Below are positions 13,714-14,105 of a stretch of 14,105 nucleotides of DNA, piece after piece (the stretch's first letter is position 1; each line of letters begins with the position of its first letter). The stretch comes from Nocardioides sp. Its GTDB lineage: Bacteria > Actinomycetota > Actinomycetes > Propionibacteriales > Nocardioidaceae. The DNA lies in the NCBI GenBank assembly GCA_003519585.1, contig DOWL01000011.1, forward strand, positions 10,072-24,176, in the 5' to 3' direction. The position numbers and the translations under genes were made by a program. The notes under the pieces were generated by a model that was not told where the DNA came from, did not search any database, and saw only the letters and a list, made by a program, of their open reading frames with translations.

Positions 13714-14105
13714 GTGCCCATCACTCGGCGTGAACTGATCGAGGCGTTCGGCAGCGCGTGCGACGTCGGGAGCGCTGGCGTCTTCGTTGGAGCCGGGCTG
13801 TCGTCCGCCGCCGGTCTTCCCGGTTGGGAGAAGTTGCTGGAGGTGCCTCGGGCGGCGTCGGACATCCCCCTCATGAAGGACGATCTGCCGCTGATGGCCG
13901 AGTACATCCTGCTTGAACCGATGTATTCGCGTGCCCGTTTGGAGCAGCACATCCTCGACGAGACCCTGGCTGCCGGGGTCGATGCAACGGACAGTCACCG
14001 CTCGCTTGCGCGGCTGGGCGTGGACCAGGTGTGGACGACCAACTACGACCCGTTCATCGAACGAGCCGACCCGACTGCACTGGTCATCTCCAACGACGAC
14101 GACGG
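13714..14105 (+). CDS. SIR2-domain protein, N-terminal part (runs off right edge)
   Basis: GTG at 13714 opens a frame that stays open to the window end (130 codons plus). AGGGG (13698-13702) lies 11 bases upstream as a loosely spaced ribosome-binding site. The start reads MPITRRELIEAFG, then GVFVGAGLSSAAGLPGWEKL, the NAD-binding signature of SIR2 folds (GAGxS followed by GLPxW), and later DQVWTTNYDPFIERAD, the TTNYD motif. This is the SIR2-like group often found in bacterial anti-phage proteins, where it acts as an NADase fused or linked to other domains (ThsA, DSR and SIR2-HerA are known examples), rather than a protein deacetylase. The C-terminal part that would tell the subtype is outside the window. 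Codon use is less GC-biased (CTT, GTT, TAT, ATG codons) than in the tad genes, consistent with acquisition. Confidence 0.87.
   Translation, partial: MPITRRELIEAFGSACDVGSAGVFVGAGLSSAAGLPGWEKLLEVPRAASDIPLMKDDLPLMAEYILLEPMYSRARLEQHILDETLAAGVDATDSHRSLARLGVDQVWTTNYDPFIERADPTALVISNDDD

Noticed and set aside
13621..13998. 125-codon minus-strand frame at the right edge
   Set aside because: Antisense to the SIR2 gene, which has unmistakable motifs; no domain or ribosome-binding site.

Overview
The window is a GC-rich chromosomal segment with mostly short intergenic gaps and frequent ATGA/GTGA gene overlaps. Actinobacterial-type tad (Flp pilus) genes, FIMAH-like and NPCBM-type secreted proteins and CAP/SCP proteins point to an actinomycete, most likely in or near Nocardioidaceae. 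That assignment is an inference from protein style, not from a marker gene. No rRNA, tRNA or CRISPR array was seen.

Almost everything reads leftwards on the minus strand. From right to left: (1) a rightward SIR2-domain gene enters at the right edge (13714 to the end, incomplete). (2) It faces the stump of a tad locus. Only the last ~93 codons of the TadA/CpaF ATPase remain (13281-13562), followed by intact tadB, tadC, a small Flp-like membrane protein and a TadE-like pseudopilin. (3) A rightward two-gene cassette, an ArsR-type repressor plus an SRPBCC/AHA1-like protein, sits inside the tad run. It has a perfect 16-bp palindrome in its promoter, and the SRPBCC gene has an in-frame TAA. (4) The tad run then resumes with a second TadE-like protein and a TadG/Rv3654c-like protein, followed closely by an endonuclease/exonuclease/phosphatase (EEP) family gene and a CAP-domain gene. 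(5) The left half codes for exported proteins: a second CAP paralogue, a 1489-residue multidomain protein with PKD/Ig-like and five MBG-type repeats, an NPCBM-type protein, and a PPC/P-domain protein that runs off the left edge.

Reading the layout: the tad locus looks damaged. The motor ATPase has lost its nucleotide-binding core exactly where the SIR2 gene region begins, so a probable defence gene or island seems to have replaced the front of the operon. The ArsR cassette separates the two TadE genes and may now supply regulation to the genes on its left. The exported-protein block is probably a cell-surface or secretion neighbourhood. The most notable items are the tadA/SIR2 junction, the palindrome-controlled cassette with its nonsense codon, and the large MBG-repeat protein with an internal hydrophobic region.
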